A stretch of 64,000 nucleotides of DNA from Neisseria sp. KEM232 (GCF_002237445.1 NZ_CP022527.1:1612001-1676000); one strand, 5' to 3'. Shown: positions 17,500-27,922, counted from the first letter of the stretch. The notes: generated by a model not told the origin, from the letters alone. A program made the numbers and translations.

Positions 17500-19586
17500 G
17501 GCTTGGGCTCGGAGGCGGCGGGGGCGGGGAGGCCGTCTGAAACGGGTGCGGAGGCGGGTGTCTGCGCGGCTTCGGGCTGTGCGGCGCGGAAGGCGCGGGT
17601 AACGGGGTTTTCAGACGGCCTCCGTACTGCGCCGCCGGCCAGCAGGGGGTTGGCAACGGTGGTTTTGCCGCTGTTGTCGACGGGGATTTCGCGGTCGCCG
17701 CCGGCTTTGAGGGTGAGCAGGTAGTAGTCGGACAGGGCGCGGGCCAGCGGGGCGGCGTTCGCGCCCCAGCCGCCGTTTTCGAGGATGACGGCGATGGCGA
17801 TTTTGGGTTTGTCCAGCGGGGCGAAGGCGATGAACCAGGCGTGGTCGCGGTGCTGCACGGCGAGGGCGGCGGCGTTGTAGGATTTGCCTTGGGCGATCTG
17901 CACGACTTGGGCGGTGCCGGTTTTGCCGCCCATGCTGTATTTGAGCCCCGCGCCGACTTTGCGGGCGGTGCCGCCCGGTTGCAGCACTTTGGCCATGGCG
18001 GCTTTGATGTAGTTGAAGTGTGCCTGTTTGAAGGGCAGGGTGCGGACGGGTTTGGGGTCGATGAGGGTGATTTGCTGTTTGTTGTGGTCGAGCAGTTCTT
18101 TGACGAGGTGGGGGCGGTATACCGTGCCGTTGTTGGCAAGGGTGGCGGTGGCGTGCGCCATTTGCAGGGGGGTGTAGGCGTTGTAGCCCTGGCCGATGCT
18201 GATGGGCACCATTTCGGCGACGTTCCATTTGCGCCGCGCGGGGGGGAGTTTGGCGAAGCGTTTTTCCTTCCATTCGGGCGAGGGTAGTACGCCTCTGTAT
18301 TCGTGCGGCAGGTCGATGCCGGTTTGTTGGCCGAGGCCGAACTGGGACAGGTAGGGGTGGGCTTTTTCGATGCCCAGCTCGAAGCCGAGGCGGTAGAAGA
18401 AGGTGTCGGAGGAGACCTGTATCGCTTTCATCAGGTTGGCCGAGCCGTGGCCGCTGCGTACGGAGTCGCGGAACATGTGTTTGGTGCCGGGGATGCTCCA
18501 AGCGCCGGGGGCGGGGACGACGGTGCCGGGGCCGATTTTGCCGCTTTCGAGCAGGGTCATGCCCATGAAGGGTTTGAAGGTGGAACCGGGCGGGTAGAGA
18601 CCCTGGGTTACGCGGTTGATCATCGGCTTTTGCCAGTCTTCGTTGAGGGCTTTCCAGCTTTCGCTGTCGATGCCGTCGATAAAGAGGTTGGGGTCGAAGG
18701 AGGGGTTGGAGACGAAGGCGATGACGCCGCCGGTTTGCGGGTCGATGGCGACCATCGCGCCGCGTTTGCCTTTCATCAGGCGCATGGCGTACTGCTGCAA
18801 ACGGATGTCCATCGCCAGTTTCAGCGTCTGGCCGTTTTGCGGCGGCACGGTTTTGATGGTGCGGATGATGTTGCCGTAGGCGTCTTTTTCCACTTCGCGG
18901 TAGCCGGGGATGCCCAGCAGCTGGCGCTCGTAATAGCTTTCGAGGCCGGATTTGCCGATGTGGGTGCTGCCGCGGTAGAGCGGGGTGAGCTTTTCTTCGG
19001 CCAGCCGCGCCTGGTCTTTGTCGCTGATGCGGCCGATGTAGCCGAGAAAGTGGGCGGTTTGTTCGCCGTAGGGGTATTCGCGGAAGGTGCGGGCGTTGAT
19101 TTCGACTCCGGGCAGGGTGTAGAGGCGGGCGGCGATGCGCGAGGCTTCGTCGGGCGTGAGTTTGAGTTTCAGCGGGATTTTTTCGTAGGAGCGGAATTCG
19201 CTGCGGAATTTTTTGAAGCGCTTGAGATCGGTTTCGCTGATGTCGGCCATGGTTTTTAAGACGGCCACGGTGTCGTCGAGTTTGCCTTCGATGCGGTTGG
19301 GGACGATTTCCAGCGAGTAGGCGGGGTAGTTGTGTGCCAAAACCACGCCGTTGGCATCGACGATTTCGCCGCGTATCGGCGGCGTGGGAATCAGGGAGAT
19401 GCGGTTGGAGGCGGCCTGGGCGGTGAATTCGCCGTGCTTTTGCACCTGCAGGTAGGCAAAACGCGCCGCCAGCGCGCCGAAAAGCAGCACGATGAAGGCG
19501 AATGCGGCGAACAGGCGGATGCGGAAGTCGCGCTGTACGGCGGCGGCATCGTTGCGGGCGGCGGGATAGGGGCGGAAGATCTTCAT
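17496..19586 (-). CDS. mrdA: Penicillin-binding protein 2 (rod-shape transpeptidase)
   Basis: This 696-residue class B PBP crosslinks peptidoglycan for cell elongation. An N-terminal membrane anchor (LFAAFAFIVLLFGALAARFA) precedes the PBP dimerisation domain and the transpeptidase domain with the active-site motif GSTFKPFMG (Ser-Thr-Phe-Lys), SSDTFF as the SxD/N motif and KTGTAQV. The C-terminal tail of about 50 residues is Pro/Ala-rich and carries uptake-sequence-encoded peptides (RRPSEN, VSDGL), probably a nonconserved extension. It overlaps mreD and rodA by four bases on either side. Confidence 0.95.
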   Translation of the reverse strand: MKIFRPYPAARNDAAAVQRDFRIRLFAAFAFIVLLFGALAARFAYLQVQKHGEFTAQAASNRISLIPTPPIRGEIVDANGVVLAHNYPAYSLEIVPNRIEGKLDDTVAVLKTMADISETDLKRFKKFRSEFRSYEKIPLKLKLTPDEASRIAARLYTLPGVEINARTFREYPYGEQTAHFLGYIGRISDKDQARLAEEKLTPLYRGSTHIGKSGLESYYERQLLGIPGYREVEKDAYGNIIRTIKTVPPQNGQTLKLAMDIRLQQYAMRLMKGKRGAMVAIDPQTGGVIAFVSNPSFDPNLFIDGIDSESWKALNEDWQKPMINRVTQGLYPPGSTFKPFMGMTLLESGKIGPGTVVPAPGAWSIPGTKHMFRDSVRSGHGSANLMKAIQVSSDTFFYRLGFELGIEKAHPYLSQFGLGQQTGIDLPHEYRGVLPSPEWKEKRFAKLPPARRKWNVAEMVPISIGQGYNAYTPLQMAHATATLANNGTVYRPHLVKELLDHNKQQITLIDPKPVRTLPFKQAHFNYIKAAMAKVLQPGGTARKVGAGLKYSMGGKTGTAQVVQIAQGKSYNAAALAVQHRDHAWFIAFAPLDKPKIAIAVILENGGWGANAAPLARALSDYYLLTLKAGGDREIPVDNSGKTTVANPLLAGGAVRRPSENPVTRAFRAAQPEAAQTPASAPVSDGLPAPAASEPKP

Positions 19587-20083
19587 CGGCGGCGGGAGAA
19601 ATGCAGAAGTGCCAGCATCAGTTTGTTGAGCATCGGCCAGGCCAGTGCGCCGACGACGGGGGCGAGCAGGCCGGGCAGGCCGGTGAGGCGGTGGTCGGCA
19701 ATCAGATGCAGGAGGATGAGGACGATGTGGCTGCCTGCCAGTGCCAGCAGCACGGCGACGGACTGGAAGGCATAGCTTTGCAGGACGATGAAGCGCTGGT
19801 ATTTTTGGATGAAGAATACCATCAGGATGTAGGCCAGCGCGTGGCGGCCGAGCGGCGCGGCGATGCCGATGTCGATCAGCAGGCCGCAGACAAAGGCGGT
19901 GACGATGCCGACGGACTGCGGGCGGTTGAGCGCCCAGTAGAGCAGGGTGAGGGCGGTGGCTTCCGGCAGCCAGAAGGAGAGGTGTGCGGGAAAGGGAATC
20001 AGGTCAAACAAGAGCGAGACGGCAAAGGTCGCGCCGATCAGGCGTTTGGGAATCCGGTTGTAGAAATCGTCGAAATCGGTCAT
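19583..20083 (-). CDS. mreD: Rod shape-determining protein MreD
   Basis: MreD is a small inner-membrane subunit of the elongasome. The product is 166 residues with about five hydrophobic segments (LIGATFAVSLLFDLIPFP, ALTLLYWALNRPQSVGIV, LALAGSHIVLILLHLIAD) and the DIGIAAPLGRHAL motif typical of the family. It overlaps mreC upstream and PBP2 downstream by four bases each (ATGA). Confidence 0.9.
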   Translation of the reverse strand: MTDFDDFYNRIPKRLIGATFAVSLLFDLIPFPAHLSFWLPEATALTLLYWALNRPQSVGIVTAFVCGLLIDIGIAAPLGRHALAYILMVFFIQKYQRFIVLQSYAFQSVAVLLALAGSHIVLILLHLIADHRLTGLPGLLAPVVGALAWPMLNKLMLALLHFSRRR

Positions 20084-20955
20084 GGGCGGGGGGCGGATGC
20101 CGCCGCTTCGGAGGCCGTCTGAACACTCAGGGGCTCGGTTTGCGGCAGAACCAGTACGTATTTGCTGCTGCGCACGGCGGCGGGAACGGACAGCGCGGCG
20201 CGGTAATAGGGTGTGCCTGAGGAGCGCTCGGCGCTTTCCACTTTGGCTACGGGAATGCCGGCCGGATAAACGGAATCAAGGCCGGAGGTGACCAGAAGGT
20301 CGCCCGCCTGCAAATCGGCGTCAACGGGAAAATAGCGCAGGGAAACACGGTTGCCGTCGCCGTAGACCAGGCTGCGTACGCCGGTACGCTCAACTGTGAC
20401 GGGAACGACCGATTGGGCGTGGGTGAGCAGGGTCAGTTCGGCGCCGAACGGGTGCACGGCGGTGAGCTGGCCGATCAGGCCGTTTTGGTCGACCACCGCA
20501 TCGCCCGCCTGCAAACCGTCGCTGCTGCCTTTGTTGATAACCAGCTTGTCGGCAAGCGGATTTTTGCCGTTGGACACCACTTCCGCCGCCGTGCCGTTTC
20601 CCAATGCGGCGTTTTTCAGGCCGTTGATCCGTCGCAGCTCCGCCAGCTCGCGCCGTTCGGCGCCGCTTTGCCGCAGCATGGCGGACAGGCGCATGTTTTC
20701 CGTTTGCAGGCGGCTGTTGGCGGCAATCAGCGACTGCTGCGAGTGCAGGAAAGTGCTGCCGTATTCGTACAGTTCGACCGGTTTGTCGGCCAGCCACTGC
20801 AAAGGTTTGAGCGCGGTGGAAAGATAGGATTTGAGCTGCTGCACGGCGGCGTAGCGGCCGTCCAAAACCATCAGCGCAATGCTGGCAATCGACAAGATAA
20901 CCAGCCGGTTGACGGGGCGGTTGCGGTTGCGTGTGAAGCTCAGGGATTTGGACAT
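20080..20955 (-). CDS. mreC: Rod shape-determining protein MreC
   Basis: MreC is a bitopic membrane protein that activates PBP2 from the periplasmic side. The product is 291 residues, with a membrane helix (LVILSIASIALMVLDGRY, ~18-36), a coiled-coil region (SRLQTENMRLSAMLRQSGAE) and the beta-barrel domain containing NGLIGQLTAV and VTSGLDSVYPAGIPVAKV, a hallmark of the family. It follows mreB by 21 bases. Confidence 0.93.
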   Translation of the reverse strand: MSKSLSFTRNRNRPVNRLVILSIASIALMVLDGRYAAVQQLKSYLSTALKPLQWLADKPVELYEYGSTFLHSQQSLIAANSRLQTENMRLSAMLRQSGAERRELAELRRINGLKNAALGNGTAAEVVSNGKNPLADKLVINKGSSDGLQAGDAVVDQNGLIGQLTAVHPFGAELTLLTHAQSVVPVTVERTGVRSLVYGDGNRVSLRYFPVDADLQAGDLLVTSGLDSVYPAGIPVAKVESAERSSGTPYYRAALSVPAAVRSSKYVLVLPQTEPLSVQTASEAAASAPRP

Positions 20956-20976
20956 GGCGCCGGCGCAGTTTCGGGT

Positions 20977-22179
<1,203 letters not shown>

Positions 22180-22261
22180 TTATAATCCGCGCCGCTTGGT
22201 GGAAAGCGCGCTATGATACCCTAAATTGTCAATATTGCTAATTATCTTTAAGGAAATTTTC

Positions 22262-22552
22262 ATGTCCCTGAGCCTGTCCGATGTAGAGAAAATCGCCCGC
22301 CTGTCGCGGCTGAGTCTGGACGAAAACGAAAAACAGCAGATGCTCGGCGATCTGAACGGCATCTTCGATCTGGTCGGAAAAATGCAGGCCGTCGATACCG
22401 AAGGCGTCGAACCCATGACCCACCCGCACGACCTCGCCCTGCGCCTGCGCGACGATAAAGTTACCGAAACCGACCGCGCCGCCGAATACCAAACCTGTGC
22501 GCCCGAGGTGCGAAACCGTCTCTACATCGTGCCGCAGGTTATCGAAGAATAA
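22262..22552 (+). CDS. gatC: Asp-tRNA(Asn)/Glu-tRNA(Gln) amidotransferase subunit C
   Basis: GatC is the structural subunit of the GatCAB transamidosome, which makes Gln-tRNA(Gln) and Asn-tRNA(Asn). The product is 96 residues with the canonical pattern LSDVEKIARLSRLSLDENE, the NGIFDLVGKMQAVDTEGVEP segment and the C-terminal VPQVIEE. The start at 22262 is supported by AAGGAAATTTTC upstream; a start 36 bases earlier adds a nonconserved hydrophobic leader. gatA follows after 130 bases. Confidence 0.95.
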   Translation: MSLSLSDVEKIARLSRLSLDENEKQQMLGDLNGIFDLVGKMQAVDTEGVEPMTHPHDLALRLRDDKVTETDRAAEYQTCAPEVRNRLYIVPQVIEE

Positions 22553-22682
22553 GCGTTCAGACGGCCTCATGCCTGACTTGAAGGCCGTCTGAAAATATCA
22601 CATCAGCTTGGCGCGCCCTGTTTCCATTATTTTTCAGCAACACAGATTGCAGGCCGTCTGAACCGCATTTCCCGGAAAAAAC

Positions 22683-24134
22683 ATGACCCCCTACACCCTC
22701 AAACAAGCCTCCGAATTATTACAGTCCAAACAAATTTCCGCCGTCGAACTGGCGGGCGAATACCTGAAAGCCATCGCCGCGCACAACACCGCCATCAACG
22801 GCTACATCACGCTTGACGAAGAAAAAACTCTCGCCGAAGCCCGCGCCGCCGATGCGCGCATTGCCGCAGGCAATGCCACCGCGCTTACCGGCGTACCCGT
22901 CGCCTACAAAGACATCTTCTGCCAAACCGGCTGGCGCAGCGCCTGTGCCAGCAAAATGCTTGATAACTTTATCTCACCCTACACCGCCACAGTGGTGCAA
23001 AACCTGCTCGACCAAGGCATGGTTACGCTCGGCCGCACCAATATGGACGAATTTGCCATGGGTTCGGCCAACGAAAATTCCTACTACGGCGCAACCCGCA
23101 ACCCGTGGAACACCGCCCATGTGCCCGGCGGCTCGTCCGGCGGCTCGGCAGCCGTGATTGCCGCCCGCCTTGCCCCCGCCAGCTTAGGCTCCGACACCGG
23201 CGGCTCCATCCGCCAGCCCGCCTCCCATTGCGGCATTACCGGCTTGAAACCCACCTACGGCACCGTTTCCCGCTTCGGCATGATTGCCTACGCCTCCAGT
23301 CTCGACCAGGCCGGCCCGATGGCGCAAACCGCCGAAGACTGCGCCATCCTGCTCAACGCCATGGCAGGCTTTGACGAACGCGATTCCACCAGCCTCGAAC
23401 GCGAAAACGAAGACTACACCCGCGACCTAAACCGCCCGCTCAAAGGCCTGAAAATCGGCCTGCCCAAAGAATACTTCGGCGACGGCTGCGAAGCAGACGT
23501 CAAAACCGCCCTGCAAAACACCATCGACCTGCTGCGCGGCATGGGCGCGGAAACAGTAGAAGTGTCCCTGCCGCAAACCGCCCTGTCCATCCCCGCCTAT
23601 TACGTGCTCGCCTCCGCCGAAGCCAGCACCAATCTCTCGCGCTACGACGGCGTGCGCTACGGCCACCGCGCCGCCGAGTTTGCCAATCTCGAAGAAATGT
23701 ACGCCAACACCCGCGCCGAAGGCTTCGGCAGCGAAGTCAAACGCCGCATCATGATCGGCACTTATGTACTGAGCCACGGCTACTACGATGCCTACTACAT
23801 CAAAGCGCAAAAACTGCGCCGCCTCGTCGCCAACGACTTTCAGACGGCCTTTGCCGGCTGCGACCTTATCTTAGGCCCCACCGCCCCCAGCTCCGCCCCA
23901 CAAATCGGCAGCCACGGCGGCGACCCCGTACAAGCCTACCTTTCCGACATCTACACCATCGCCGTCAACCTCGCCGGCCTGCCCGCCCTCAGCCTGCCCG
24001 CCGGTTTCTGCCGCAACGGCCTGCCCATCGGCGTACAGCTTATCGGCAACCACTTTTCCGAAGCCCGCCTGCTCAACGCCGCCCACCAAATCCAATTGGT
24101 AAGCGACTGGCACAGCAAAGTGCCGAAGCTGTAA
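22683..24134 (+). CDS. gatA: Asp/Glu-tRNA amidotransferase subunit A
   Basis: GatA is the amidase that frees ammonia from glutamine for GatB. The product is 483 residues of the amidase-signature family. The Ser-cisSer-Lys triad lies in VAYKDIFC (Lys), [10 protein letters not shown] and [13 protein letters not shown]. Later signatures are [20 protein letters not shown] and GPTAPSSAP. gatB is not in the following 40 kb, so the GatCAB genes are split in this genome. Confidence 0.96.
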   Translation: MTPYTLKQASELLQSKQISAVELAGEYLKAIAAHNTAINGYITLDEEKTLAEARAADARIAAGNATALTGVPVAYKDIFCQTGWRSACASKMLDNFISPYTATVVQNLLDQGMVTLGRTNMDEFAMGSANENSYYGATRNPWNTAHVPGGSSGGSAAVIAARLAPASLGSDTGGSIRQPASHCGITGLKPTYGTVSRFGMIAYASSLDQAGPMAQTAEDCAILLNAMAGFDERDSTSLERENEDYTRDLNRPLKGLKIGLPKEYFGDGCEADVKTALQNTIDLLRGMGAETVEVSLPQTALSIPAYYVLASAEASTNLSRYDGVRYGHRAAEFANLEEMYANTRAEGFGSEVKRRIMIGTYVLSHGYYDAYYIKAQKLRRLVANDFQTAFAGCDLILGPTAPSSAPQIGSHGGDPVQAYLSDIYTIAVNLAGLPALSLPAGFCRNGLPIGVQLIGNHFSEARLLNAAHQIQLVSDWHSKVPKL

Positions 24135-24147
24135 AAGCGCAGGCAAA

Positions 24148-24186
24148 AGGCCGTCTGAAAACCCAAAACAGGCTTTCAGACGGCCT
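24148..24186 (+). terminator. Inverted uptake-sequence terminator behind gatA
   Basis: AGGCCGTCTGAA at 24148-24159 pairs with its inverse at 24175-24186. Confidence 0.55.
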
Positions 24187-24210
24187 CATTAATCCAAACC
24201 CAACCCGATC

Positions 24211-25110
24211 ATGTCCAAAGTGTTCACTTTCCCCGACTACCGCGCCGTGTACAACTTCGCGCCCAAATACCGCACGCAGCATTTCAAATACGCCCTGCGC
24301 ATGCTGCTGCACCGCCGCCAAATCCGCGCGCTGGAAGCCTTTGTCAACAGCCGTCCCGATTATCAGGCATTGTTTGCCAAGCGGCCGCAGGATGCTTACC
24401 CGCTGGTGCACGCCTTTATCGACAAGCGTTTTAATGCCGACGGTCGGCTGGCGGCCATGCGGCACGACATCGCCGCCGCCTGCCGCCTGTTTCCCGAACC
24501 TATGCTGGCCAAGCTCGACAATATCGGTACCGACATTCCCCTCGTCCGCATTTCAGACGGCCTCTTGCTGGTGCTCAACCGCAACGGCATCTGCGCCGAT
24601 GAGGGCCTTTGGGCGGTAACGCTCACCGACGGCGCAGGCAGCCGCCTCTATAACGCCACCTTTGCCCTGCTGCCAGAAGGTCTGGTGGCCGCTTCGGTGC
24701 AGGGGCCGGCGGGCGACGAAGCCAAAGACACCGTGCGCCGCCTCACCAAGCAGCTTCACGGCCTGCGCCCGCAGGGGCTCATAAGCTCCGCCCTGCAATA
24801 CCTCGCCGCCGCGCTCGGCCTGCCTGCGTTGGGCATCGCTCACGACCACCAAGTCAAATTGCGCTGGAAACTGAAAAAACGCGTGAAAATGAACTACGAC
24901 CACTTCTGGCAGGAAAGCGGCGCAATATTGGGCGACGACGGCTACTGGCACCTGCCCGCCGCGCCGCAGCGCAAACAAATGGACGAAATCGAAAGCAAAA
25001 AACGCTCGATGTACCGCAAACGTTACCAAATGCTCGATCAGACCGAAGCCGAAATACAGGCGTTTTTCAGACGGCCTCAAAACAATCAGGCAGACGGAAA
25101 GGCCGTCTGA
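24211..25110 (+). CDS. VirK/YbjX (DUF535) family protein
   Basis: The product is 299 residues of the DUF535 family (VirK, YbjX, SrfC-like neighbours in enterobacteria). Signatures are HFKYALRMLLHRRQI, the central beta-rich GICADEGLWAVTLTDGAG, LPEGLVAASVQGPAG, KQLHGLRPQGLISSALQYLA and the basic, aromatic YDHFWQESGAILGDDGYWHL. The C-terminal ESKKRSMYRKRYQMLDQ is typical. Members are cytoplasmic and linked to envelope stress and virulence in enteric bacteria; the biochemistry is unknown. The C-terminal end is encoded across two uptake sequences. Confidence 0.8.
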   Translation: MSKVFTFPDYRAVYNFAPKYRTQHFKYALRMLLHRRQIRALEAFVNSRPDYQALFAKRPQDAYPLVHAFIDKRFNADGRLAAMRHDIAAACRLFPEPMLAKLDNIGTDIPLVRISDGLLLVLNRNGICADEGLWAVTLTDGAGSRLYNATFALLPEGLVAASVQGPAGDEAKDTVRRLTKQLHGLRPQGLISSALQYLAAALGLPALGIAHDHQVKLRWKLKKRVKMNYDHFWQESGAILGDDGYWHLPAAPQRKQMDEIESKKRSMYRKRYQMLDQTEAEIQAFFRRPQNNQADGKAV

Positions 25111-25147
25111 AAAAAAACCGTCAAGCCATTCAAAAAAGGAAGAAAAC

Positions 25148-25386
25148 ATGACCCGCGCCCTGCGCCGCATCATATCGAACGGTTAAAAAACAAACGCCGC
25201 CGCGACTTTCACTTTGCAGGCATACCGCTTGGCGCACACGTTGCCACGCCTGCCCGCTGCTCCTGTTGGATGTGCGGCAACCCGCGCCGCTTTTACGGCA
25301 ACGGCCGCGCCGCATTAACCGTTCAGCAGCTTCGCCAAGCTGAGTCAGCGGCGCAAAATGAGGAAGATTTTTTCTTGGCAGCCTGA
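25148..25386 (+). pseudogene. Small CSCWMCGNPR-motif protein, frameshifted near its start
   Basis: The frame read from 25147 to 25386 encodes HHIERLKNKRRRDFHFAGIP, then TPARCSCWMCGNPRRF, a motif of a widespread small protein family (~70-80 residues) of unknown function that probably binds metal through its Cys residues. The only good start, an ATG at 25148 behind GGAAG, is in another frame and meets a stop after 12 codons. Removing one GC from CCGCGCC near 25153-25158 gives MTRPAPHHIERLKNKRR in one frame, so a 2-base duplication is the likely lesion. The stop TGA lies within a Kingella-dialect-like uptake sequence. Confidence 0.6.
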
Positions 25387-25406
25387 ACACAAATACAACA
25401 AACCAA

Positions 25407-25443
25407 AGGCCGTCTGAAAGATACCAAACCTTTCAGACGGCCT
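25407..25443. terminator. Inverted uptake-sequence hairpin
   Basis: AGGCCGTCTGAA at 25407-25418 and its inverse at 25432-25443 separate the small Cys-motif gene from the TRIC gene. Confidence 0.5.
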
Positions 25444-25483
25444 CCCGTCAATCCCATAACCCGTCTTACCACACATCAAAACC

Positions 25484-26116
25484 ATGACTCCCACCGATCT
25501 TATCAATATCACCGGTACCGCCGCCTTCGCCATCTCGGGCTACCTCGTCGGCTACGGCAAGCGGCTGGACGTACTTGGCGTTGTGATTACCGCGCTTTTG
25601 ACCGCTGTGGGCGGCGGCATGATGCGCGACGCGCTGGTCGGCCATATTCCGCAGGTGTTTTTGCGTACCGACGCGCTGATTGTGGTGTTTGCCGCGCTGG
25701 CCGCCGCCTGGCTGTTCCGTCTCGAACGCCACCGCCGTGCCGCGCTGAACGCCGCCTTTATCGTCGCCGACTCCATCGGCCTGGCCGCGTTCAGCATCAC
25801 CGGCGCACAAGCCGGCGTGGCTTTGCATCTGAACATGTTCGGCGTGGTGGTGCTCGCTTTCGTTACCGCCGTCGGCGGCGGTATAGCCCGCGATATTCTG
25901 GTGAATAAAGTGCCGATGGTTCTTCGCTCCGACCTTTATGGTAGTGTCGCCATCCTAATCGGCATACTGGTTTACCTGCTCGCCCAGGCAGGCTGGATTA
26001 ATGTGCTGACCCTTAACGCGCTCTTTATCGGCGGCTGCCTGCTGCGGCTGACGGCCTACCGTTTCCACTGGCAGCTGCCCGGTTTCCAAAACCGCCGCGG
26101 CGCGGCAAGTAGTTAG
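25484..26116 (+). CDS. Trimeric intracellular cation (TRIC)-type channel, YadS/UPF0126
   Basis: This 210-residue inner-membrane protein has seven predicted helices. It carries the duplicated glycine-rich TRIC signature: LLTAVGGGMMRDALVG in the first repeat and FVTAVGGGIARDILVNKVP in the second. Prokaryotic TRIC homologues conduct potassium; some relatives have been linked to glycine transport. It is the last core gene before the integrated element. Confidence 0.88.
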   Translation: MTPTDLINITGTAAFAISGYLVGYGKRLDVLGVVITALLTAVGGGMMRDALVGHIPQVFLRTDALIVVFAALAAAWLFRLERHRRAALNAAFIVADSIGLAAFSITGAQAGVALHLNMFGVVVLAFVTAVGGGIARDILVNKVPMVLRSDLYGSVAILIGILVYLLAQAGWINVLTLNALFIGGCLLRLTAYRFHWQLPGFQNRRGAASS

Positions 26117-26135
26117 GCCAACCAAGGTTTTATGT

Positions 26136-26200
26136 ATCAGGCGTTTGGTTTACGGCATTAGATGGCGTTAGACGTAAAAAAACGGGTTGATGGAGAGACT
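26136..26200. other. Left attachment-like repeat of the integrated element
   Basis: GATGGAGAGACT at 26189-26200 repeats the 3' part of the tRNA-Leu gene at 36989-37000. Immediately to its left, GGCGTTTGGTTTACGGCATT and GGCGTTAGACGTAAAAAAAC (26138-26182) closely match 36908-36950. The two direct repeats delimit a 10.8-kb segment. The match outside the core suggests either an extended att site or a scar of an earlier, tandem element. Confidence 0.7.
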
Positions 26201-26375
26201 AGAATTATGTTCATAATTAATTGATTTTTAAAAGTCAAAAAATCATCTGTAACCAAAATACCCCCAAAAATACCCCCATTTTGCAAAGGTCAGACATTTT
26301 TAGGGGGATTTGCTGCCCCCGCTTTTGGCGGTTTGCCCGCTTGCCGGATTTTTGACTACTGGGCAGGTTTTGGCA

Positions 26376-26387
26376 AGGCAGCCTGAA
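26376..26387 (+). repeat. Kingella-dialect uptake sequence inside the element
   Basis: AGGCAGCCTGAA matches the AG-kingDUS dialect and not the AGGCCGTCTGAA that dominates this chromosome. Further copies of this or the AGGCTGCCTGAA dialect occur in the element at 30444, 31568, 31720, 32264, 34565 and 35680. Confidence 0.7.
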
Positions 26388-26422
26388 AAAAACATATATA
26401 TAAACGCAAAATGCAAAATTTA

Positions 26423-26657
26423 GTGGGTATGTGGGTATTAACATTGTTAGTTAATGTTTCTACTGTGAAAAGTGCATACCCACTTACATAAATTTACGGG
26501 GTATGCAATGGGTAGGTGGGTATGCGGGTATCTTAAATTGTTGATTTTAAATTCATACCCACCATACCCACCGCATACCCACGTTAAGATAGGCCAGTGG
26601 GTATGGTTTTTATATTTTAAATAAATAACTTAAACCATTCATACCCACCATACCCAC
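26423..26657. repeat. Left iteron cluster (GTGGGTAT/ATACCCAC)
   Basis: At least ten copies of the octamer GTGGGTAT or its complement occur here, for example at 26423, 26431, 26476, 26516, 26555, 26564, 26575, 26597, 26641 and 26650. They are mixed with A+T-rich tracts such as TTTTAAATAAATAACTTAAA. This looks like a plasmid- or phage-type iteron array for an initiator protein. A related cluster lies at 35700-35810. No gene is seen from 26201 to 27114. Confidence 0.7.
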
Positions 26658-27048
26658 TAAAAACGCGTTTTTCTCGCGCGTATAGCGTTTTTGAAATTCA
26701 ACAATCGGCGCGTTTTTCGCCTGATTGTTTCCTGTTTGTTGATGATTGGGCAGGCGGGTTTGGCCGTCCGAATCGGTCGGCGGCGGTTTCCTGACGCACA
26801 GATGCCCCGCTTTATGGCCGTGCAGGGCGGCAAATTCCGCCTGTTTGGGGTGCGGGTAAGGGGTAGCCGTCTGAAAGGGGAAAGGCGCAGATTTGGCCGT
26901 TTGGGGGCGATCGGCGGGTTTGGCCGTCTGAATAAAGTAGGTTTTTGTAGGTTGCAAAAAAAGCCGCTTTGCTTGGCGGCTGGTGTTTTTTTGGCTGCTT
27001 TTCTTTGGGCGGTATCTTGAATTTGGCGGGGCGGTTTTCTTGAATGGT

Positions 27049-27080
27049 GGCAAAAAGCCGCCTTTGCGGCGGCTTGGTGT
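27049..27080 (-). terminator. Terminator-like hairpin behind the toxin-antitoxin pair
   Basis: AAAAGCCGCC and GGCGGCTT form a stem around TTTGC, 35 bases beyond the antitoxin stop. A similar GC stem followed by T's lies at 26956-26992. Confidence 0.5.
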
Positions 27081-27114
27081 TTGGGGCAAATCGGCGGCTG
27101 CCCGGGCGGGCTGC

Positions 27115-27426
27115 CTACATGATGGCTTCAATGCCTTTGTTTTTTACCAGTGTCAGCAGCTTTAAGGCCGCGCCGCTGGGTTTCTTGATGCCCCGCTCCC
27201 AGTCGGAAACTTGGTTTTTCCCTACGTTCAGATGAATGGCAAAGGCGGCCTGTGTCAGGTCTTCATGTTCGCGGATGGCGCGGATTTGTTCGCCTGTCAG
27301 CGGTTCGGCTTTGGTCAGGCACGATTTGTCAAAACGCCTCATTTGCGTATCGCCGATTACGCCCGCTTGGTGCAGGCCTTGCGCGGTGTCGTGTATGGCT
27401 GCGAAAACTTCGCTTTTGTATTTCAT
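27115..27426 (-). CDS. XRE-family antitoxin (HigA-like)
   Basis: The product is 103 residues with a C-terminal helix-turn-helix (LTQAAFAIHLNVGKNQVSDW then ERGIKKPSGAALKLL) preceded by a short N-terminal segment containing LTGEQIRAIREHEDLTQ. This is the antitoxin/regulator of a HigBA-like type II module: it should neutralise the RelE-like toxin and repress its own promoter. Its start overlaps the toxin stop by four bases (27423-27426), and the toxin gene comes first, as in higBA. Confidence 0.8.
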   Translation of the reverse strand: MKYKSEVFAAIHDTAQGLHQAGVIGDTQMRRFDKSCLTKAEPLTGEQIRAIREHEDLTQAAFAIHLNVGKNQVSDWERGIKKPSGAALKLLTLVKNKGIEAIM

Positions 27427-27791
27427 GGTTCTATCTCCGTTAGTGTGCTGTTTTCAATGGCTGCCGCTATCTGCGTATCGGTCATTGCAAGCATGATTTC
27501 GGCGGCGGCTTTTAATTCGGCCAGTTCTTCGCGGCTGATGTTTGCGCGGTTGTTCTTGGCAAATGCCAGCATGAAGAAGGCTTTGTCGCCCTTTCTGAAA
27601 ATAATCAGACTCCGATAACCGCCGTTTCTACCCTGTCCTTTTCGGGCTATGCGCTGCTTGATTACGCCGCCGCCCAAATCGGCGTCTATCAGGCCGTTAT
27701 CTGCCCTTTCGGCGGCTTCGCGCAAGTCTGCGTCTGTAATTCCTTGTTTGGCGGCAAATCGGGTTATGTATCTGTTTTTGAATATCCGCAT
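27423..27791 (-). CDS. RelE/ParE-superfamily toxin (DUF1044-like)
   Basis: The product is 122 residues. It matches the RelE-like toxins annotated as DUF1044: IFKNRYITRFAAKQGITDAD, GLIDADLGGGVIKQRIARKG, GQGRNGGYRSLIIFRKGDKA and FFMLAFAKNNRANIS. Members usually cleave mRNA or block translation. The Lys/Arg-rich centre could be the RNA-contacting surface. It is followed by its XRE antitoxin with a four-base overlap and sits next to the left iteron cluster. Confidence 0.8.
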   Translation of the reverse strand: MRIFKNRYITRFAAKQGITDADLREAAERADNGLIDADLGGGVIKQRIARKGQGRNGGYRSLIIFRKGDKAFFMLAFAKNNRANISREELAELKAAAEIMLAMTDTQIAAAIENSTLTEIEP

Positions 27792-27922
27792 GCTGTTCTT
27801 TCTGTAATGCTGGGCATTATATCGGCGTTGTCTGTTTCCGTCTAATCCGATGCATTGCCGTGTATTCGGGCGGTAAAAAACACAGGGGCGGGAATGGGGC
27901 GGCTGTTAGTTTTTGTTATTGT

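Noticed and set aside
26423..26657. Possible CRISPR array
   Set aside because: The repeat unit is only eight bases, occurs in both orientations and has irregular spacing, so it fits iterons and not CRISPR.
26610..27131. 173-residue minus-strand frame next to the left iterons
   Set aside because: It runs through the iteron repeats and small hairpins, is rich in Pro/Lys/Gln without domain features and has no ribosome-binding site.
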